A stretch of DNA of 23,627 nucleotides from a virus, in IMG/VR virus record IMGVR_UViG_3300032287_001110, positions 1 through 23,627 of that record; one strand, 5' to 3'. This document shows positions 21,065 to 23,627 of the stretch, one piece after another (positions within the stretch are counted from its first letter, which is position 1; each line of letters starts with the position of its first letter). The translations under genes were made by a program, and so were the position numbers. The notes beneath the pieces are model-generated. The model was not told the origin of the DNA, did no database searches, and was given only the letters and a program-made list of their open reading frames with translations.

Positions 21065-21268
21065 TCATTCAGCTCCAAATCCATCAGGGAACGCTACGCA
21101 GTAATACATTGGGATTGCATCGATCTCAAGCTTTTTCTTGAAACCCGCATTGGAACCCGCAATGTTGCAGGCCTCCTCGCTCTCGAAGACACCAACCTTC
21201 TCCATCGCAACACCGCTGCTCAGGGGGCCAGCATAGGCAACAATGATCATTACAAACAAGGAGTTCAT
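21065..21268 (-). CDS. Small secreted or membrane-anchored protein
   Basis: 67 residues from ATG 21268 (ATGA overlap). A hydrophobic N-terminus (MNSLFVMIIVAYAGPLSSGV) looks like a signal peptide or anchor. A small domain with two cysteines follows (VGVFESEEACNIAGSNAGFK and IDAIPMYYCVAFP), which may form a disulfide outside the cytoplasm. The VGVFESEEAC pattern resembles small exported phage and bacterial proteins of unknown function. Possible roles are envelope modification or superinfection exclusion. Confidence 0.6.
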   Translation of the reverse strand: MNSLFVMIIVAYAGPLSSGVAMEKVGVFESEEACNIAGSNAGFKKKLEIDAIPMYYCVAFPDGFGAE

Positions 21269-21480
21269 TCGTTCCACCCCTTGTTTTCAATCTTGTCAAT
21301 CATGTCAGCAATCTCGAACGGGGTCTCCTTCACGAAGACGCAAAAAGCGCCGGGAGCCATGGCCGAGGCCGTGTACTCGACAAGGGTGTTCCCGTTGGGC
21401 TCAACCTTGGTGGCAATCACCCGGCTGGCCCGGACGACGATCTGTTTGTCATCGATGGATGTAAGACGGATCATGCTCAT
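21265..21480 (-). CDS. FlbD-like small protein, copy 2
   Basis: 71 residues. The pattern MIRLTSIDDKQIVVRASRVI is followed by a middle strand region and TPFEIADMIDKIENKG. This follows the FlbD-like layout: a strand with D/G-turn, then VxxxxxVI, then a final helix. It is related to the protein encoded just upstream (66 aa), so the pair is a tandem duplication. The start overlaps the previous stop (TAATG). FlbD-like proteins lie in flagellar operons of bacteria; their role in phages is not known. A structural, perhaps protein-interaction, role is likely. Confidence 0.6.
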   Translation of the reverse strand: MSMIRLTSIDDKQIVVRASRVIATKVEPNGNTLVEYTASAMAPGAFCVFVKETPFEIADMIDKIENKGWNE

Positions 21481-21680
21481 TAGAACCAGACCCCCGTTAC
21501 CTTGTTGATGGCCTCCACCACCTCCATGACAGGGTGCGAGACATATTCCAAATACGAATCTTCGCCAATCCGGTAGGTAATCTTACTAACGATGTCGGTG
21601 TGGCGTGTTACCTTGACCACGGAATTGGCACTCAAGGCAACGTGATGGCCGTCAATGTCTTTGAATACGATAAGTGTCAT
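21480..21680 (-). CDS. FlbD-like small protein, copy 1
   Basis: 66 residues: MTLIVFKDIDGHHVALSANS, then VVKVTRHTDIVSKITYRIG and PVMEVVEAINKVTGVWF. The order of strand with DG turn, xVxLxAxxVxxV, strands and a final VxExVExI-like helix is the FlbD-like pattern. It shares this with its downstream neighbour at low identity. The ATG overlaps the GcrA-like stop (ATGA). Function unknown. The pair may bind nucleic acid or a host protein. Confidence 0.6.
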   Translation of the reverse strand: MTLIVFKDIDGHHVALSANSVVKVTRHTDIVSKITYRIGEDSYLEYVSHPVMEVVEAINKVTGVWF

Positions 21681-22162
21681 TTTCTGCTCACTGTCCAGTT
21701 ATGATGATCTTCACAGTATGACGAACCTTGGCACTTACTGCAACCGCAGAACGTCAGTTCTTTTGGCTCCCCAACCACCCACCTGCAGTGGTCACTGCCC
21801 AGTTCCCAAATCTTCACGCCTACCCCGTTAAGGGGAAGGATGGAGTTGTTGAGCTCTGGGATAGGGAGCTTCTTCACTCTTGGAGTTTCTTGCCGCATAC
21901 GCGCAAAGCCAGTTGGCCGCTTAACCACATTGACACTGTAGCCAATGGCTGGCTTGGACTTGGTTTCGTACTTTGTGCTCCTGTTGAAGACTTCGGCATA
22001 CGGTTTACCAAGGCCGATCCGGTGTGCTCGACCAACGACAGCACCCTTCGAAACCCCGAGTGCTTCACCGATTTTCCGCGCGGGAATAGTTCGATAATTT
22101 TGCCTGACATACTCATCTCTCTCGGGGTTCCAATTAGTTGAGGTTTGATTTTGTCCTAGCAT
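21677..22162 (-). CDS. GcrA-like transcription regulator
   Basis: 161 residues from ATG 22162, with GGAGG 6 nt upstream. An upstream in-frame extension lacks a ribosome site. Residues 9-50 hold the helix-turn-helix WNPERDEYVRQNYRTIPARK followed by IGEALGVSKGAVVGRAHRIG. After a basic linker, the C-terminal half has HCRWVVGEPKELTFCGCSKC and SSYCEDHHNWTVSRK, the Cys/His-rich region that binds RNA polymerase in GcrA. In Caulobacter GcrA activates promoters methylated by CcrM at GANTC. A phage copy could redirect host cell-cycle promoters or its own. I saw no GANTC beside the two putative promoters here. It overlaps the previous gene by 29 nt. Confidence 0.85.
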   Translation of the reverse strand: MLGQNQTSTNWNPERDEYVRQNYRTIPARKIGEALGVSKGAVVGRAHRIGLGKPYAEVFNRSTKYETKSKPAIGYSVNVVKRPTGFARMRQETPRVKKLPIPELNNSILPLNGVGVKIWELGSDHCRWVVGEPKELTFCGCSKCQGSSYCEDHHNWTVSRK

Positions 22163-22355
22163 AAAGATCCTCCAGAATTGACAGCTCAAGCGTGGAAACA
22201 AAAGCCTTGGCTAGGAAGACGGCATCCACGTCACTACCAACATTGTGGATAACAACGCTGCCATTCCCCTCACTAACACCCATGACAATCACCTTGCTAA
22301 GGTCCATTGTCGCGGCTTCGTCCAACAAGGCCTGAACTTGCTCCATATCGGTCAT
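22134..22355 (-). CDS. Small phage protein of unknown function
   Basis: 73 residues: MTDMEQVQALLDEAATMDLS, a beta segment (VIVMGVSEGNGSVVIHNVGS), then a helix with DAVFLAKAFVSTLELSILED. It has an alpha-beta look but no recognisable motif. The start overlaps the lytic transglycosylase stop (ATGA), and its end overlaps the GcrA-like start. Position in the middle of a coupled gene chain supports translation. Function unknown. Confidence 0.65.
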   Translation of the reverse strand: MTDMEQVQALLDEAATMDLSKVIVMGVSEGNGSVVIHNVGSDVDAVFLAKAFVSTLELSILEDLYARTKSNLN

Positions 22356-22852
22356 TCTGTCAAATCCTTTTTCCTAAAAACCGCGATTACATACGGTTTT
22401 CTGGCCGGATGCTTAGTTTTGGCACCCAATCCAGCGTTATAAAGGAAGGCGGCGTGGTGTAGATCGCCATCTGCCTTGTTAATCGCCATCTTCAGGTACT
22501 TCATTCCCCAATATACCCCGGTTCGGCAGTCATTCAAACCGTTTTTTGGCCCCTTGTAGCCGATTCCACGGGCCGTGGCTGGCTTTATCTGCATTACACC
22601 CCGCTCACCAGCGGCACCAACGGCGCCACAATCGAAATGGGACTCATGTTTTGCTATGGAAAGTGCGAACTTGACTGGAACCCCGGCGTAACGCGCGGCA
22701 GCTGCGACAATTTCAGGTACGGACTGACTGGTATTCTTCCTTATTGGACGTTCTTGGTCGTATAGGGCTTGGGAACTGTAGCGCGTGGCGCTGGTTGAGA
22801 CTGGATTACAAAGTATTGCAATAAAGAGACATGCGAGAATTAGCCGTTTCAT
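22352..22852 (-). CDS. Secreted lytic transglycosylase (SLT-like)
   Basis: 166 residues. An N-terminal signal peptide (MKRLILACLFIAILCNPVST) is followed by a linker and the SLT domain. The domain contains VKFALSIAKHESHFDCGAVG (catalytic Glu in KHES), GERGVMQIKPATARGIGYKG and TGVYWGMKYLKMAINKADGD, ending in AAFLYNAGLG. These are the ES, GLMQI and AYN-like motifs of soluble lytic transglycosylases, which cleave the glycan backbone. Its own export signal, and distance from the holin/endolysin cassette, suggest a separate role such as wall remodelling during infection. A strong promoter lies 54 nt upstream. Confidence 0.88.
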   Translation of the reverse strand: MKRLILACLFIAILCNPVSTSATRYSSQALYDQERPIRKNTSQSVPEIVAAAARYAGVPVKFALSIAKHESHFDCGAVGAAGERGVMQIKPATARGIGYKGPKNGLNDCRTGVYWGMKYLKMAINKADGDLHHAAFLYNAGLGAKTKHPARKPYVIAVFRKKDLTE

Positions 22853-22876
22853 GAGCGGCTCCTCTGGTTGTTAACG

Positions 22877-22898
22877 AAAAGGGCACATCTCTGTGCCC
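22877..22898 (-). terminator. Hairpin at the start of the transglycosylase transcript (terminator or operator)
   Basis: On the minus strand GGGCACA, loop GAGA, TGTGCCC (22898-22881), then TTTTCG. The 7-bp stem with a GNRA loop and four T residues looks like an intrinsic terminator for the 102-aa gene upstream. It also begins at the predicted transcription start of the next promoter, so it could instead be a dimer operator or a 5' mRNA-protecting hairpin. Confidence 0.6.
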
Positions 22899-22905
22899 AA
22901 TTCCT

Positions 22906-22935
22906 ATTATCCCCCATGCAGGGGCAGTCTGTCAA
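22906..22935 (-). promoter_or_regulatory. Sigma70-like promoter for the transglycosylase-GcrA operon
   Basis: On the minus strand TTGACA (22935-22930), an 18-nt spacer and GATAAT (22911-22906). The -35 is perfect and the -10 has one difference. Transcription should start around 22898-22900 and drive the transglycosylase and the coupled small-gene chain. It is the best promoter found in the window. Confidence 0.75.
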
Positions 22936-22951
22936 ACATTATTGGGACCAA

Positions 22952-23260
22952 CTACCACGCATCTGAGATGCGGGAAGGTTGTGGACCCTCCCATTCATGG
23001 GGGTAGTCCTCAGCCTTAATGATATCCAGAACCCCGAACTCGGAATACTTGGTGCCAACAAAGTTGACATATCGCTCGGCCTCTGACCGCCTGAGAAACT
23101 TGTAAACCGGGCGGGTGAACAGCAATTTTTGGTAGGCGTCGGCCTCTTCTTGCGTGTCAAATGACAGCAGATCAGGGTCTATCGCGGGCTTCCCATCTCT
23201 TGTTATGTGCTTAGATATGGGGGGCATCTCTCGGGGTCTTACAAAGTAGAAGATATCCAT
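22952..23260 (-). CDS. Phage protein of unknown function
   Basis: 102 residues from ATG 23260 (AGGAG at 7 nt). Upstream in-frame codons cross promoter elements and were not used. The start MDIFYFVRPREMPPISKHIT is followed by SFDTQEEADAYQKLLFTRPV and RSEAERYVNFVGTKYSEFGV. An alternating helix/strand pattern suggests a compact alpha-beta fold. No known family is recognised. It is the only gene between the two promoters. Confidence 0.65.
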   Translation of the reverse strand: MDIFYFVRPREMPPISKHITRDGKPAIDPDLLSFDTQEEADAYQKLLFTRPVYKFLRRSEAERYVNFVGTKYSEFGVLDIIKAEDYPHEWEGPQPSRISDAW

Positions 23261-23293
23261 GTGGGCACTCCTGACGGGTGGTTTGTGTCCACA

Positions 23294-23322
23294 ATTGTAC
23301 ACACAAGCGGGCCATGTGTACA
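23294..23322 (-). promoter_or_regulatory. Promoter with overlapping operator-like inverted repeat
   Basis: On the minus strand TGTACA (23322-23317), a 17-nt spacer and TACAAT (23299-23294). An inverted repeat, GTACACA (23321-23315) and TGTGTAC (23303-23297), covers the -35 box and the front of the -10 box. A repressor bound there would block the polymerase. It would drive the 102-aa gene. Confidence 0.5.
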
Positions 23323-23336
23323 GGATTGTGAGCAAG

Positions 23337-23354
23337 GTAAGGAATTTTCCTTAC
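23337..23354. repeat. 18-bp near-perfect palindrome after the 72-aa gene
   Basis: GTAAGGAA and TTCCTTAC arms of 8 bp with a 2-nt centre, placed 1-2 nt after the stop codon and just upstream of the promoter at 23294-23322. There is no T-run, so an operator is more likely than a terminator. Confidence 0.7.
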
Positions 23355-23355
23355 T

Positions 23356-23574
23356 TTATATCCCCTTTATATCAGATTTGGGGTGCCTATCGTAGGTGAT
23401 GTTGTCCTGTGCCCTGACATCCTTGTTCTGCCAAGACCAGCACTCCCCGGTGTCGTCTTGGAAGCATACCCACAGGACGCTGTTCTCGGGGCCGTAGTCC
23501 AGCAGGAAATGGGCTGTGGCCTTGCATTTCGGGGTTTTGATGGGGAGGGGTGGGTTTAGCTGCAATATGCTCAT
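23356..23574 (-). CDS. Conserved phage protein of unknown function
   Basis: 72 residues, starting at an ATG with AAGGAG 6 nt upstream. The sequence TPKCKATAHFLLDYGPENSV followed by WVCFQDDTGECWSWQNKDVR and AQDNITYDRHPKSDIKGI has three cysteines. The HFLLDYGPE...LWVCFQDDTGECW.W pattern recurs in small proteins of phages infecting Alphaproteobacteria and related bacteria. It looks like a single small beta domain. Function unknown. Confidence 0.7.
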   Translation of the reverse strand: MSILQLNPPLPIKTPKCKATAHFLLDYGPENSVLWVCFQDDTGECWSWQNKDVRAQDNITYDRHPKSDIKGI

Positions 23575-23627
23575 GTGTGGCTCCTTGGGTGTGGGGCAGA
23601 AGGGGGTTTGTTAGAAATATGACCCCG
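23575..23627. other. Right edge, no gene seen
   Basis: Only the ribosome-binding leader of the 72-aa gene and G/C-rich spacer are visible before the window ends. Confidence 0.4.

Noticed and set aside
1-23627. CRISPR arrays, insertion sequences, integrase and attachment sites
   Set aside because: No regularly spaced repeats, transposase motifs or integrase signatures were found. Repeats seen are in-gene duplications or hairpins.

Overview
This window is part of a tailed bacteriophage genome (or a prophage segment carrying its virion genes). Every convincing protein gene and every tRNA lies on the minus strand, so transcription runs right to left. The host is probably an alphaproteobacterium, because one protein has both halves of the GcrA cell-cycle regulator, a family largely confined to that class. 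A portal of about 800 residues, two adaptor-like proteins and the absence of any tape-measure gene point to a short-tailed, marine-podovirus-like phage. This is inference from gene content. No integrase, replication gene or recognisable small terminase is present.

Layout in transcription order. (1) 23.6-20.4 kb is a block of small accessory genes: a conserved 72-aa phage protein, a 102-aa protein behind a likely promoter, a secreted lytic transglycosylase behind a strong sigma70-like promoter, a GcrA-like protein, two tandem FlbD-like proteins, small membrane or secreted proteins, and a winged-helix-like protein. (2) 20.4-19.57 kb holds a strongly base-pairing stretch that resembles a HEARO/omega-type RNA. 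It sits directly upstream of a small endonuclease VII-like HNH gene, followed by tRNA-Pro(UGG), tRNA-Thr(UGU), an initiator-type tRNA-Met(CAU) and a damaged tRNA-like sequence. (3) 19.57-18.99 kb is a noncoding stretch of about 590 nt with a large hairpin, other palindromes and an intrinsic terminator.

(4) 18.99-11.4 kb is packaging and head: large terminase, portal, a small coiled-coil protein, a GroES-like co-chaperonin, a scaffold-like protein, a 153-aa protein, a head protein and the major capsid protein, closed by a strong terminator. (5) 11.3-6.45 kb carries small beta-rich virion proteins, basic Gly/Lys-rich proteins and a lysis cassette (holin, coiled-coil membrane protein, TIGR02594-like endolysin). 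(6) 6.3-1 carries two adaptor-like proteins, a zinc-ribbon protein, more Gly/Lys-rich proteins, a tail fibre with its assembly chaperone, and the start of a repetitive virion protein cut by the window edge.

Most junctions are ATGA, TAATG or TGATG overlaps, so translational coupling is pervasive. The most interesting items are the HEARO-like RNA paired with a non-IscB HNH protein, the initiator-type phage tRNA next to a 66-nt cruciform-like hairpin, and the set of low-complexity proteins that share a C-terminal tag ending in Lys-(Val/Ile)-Cys.
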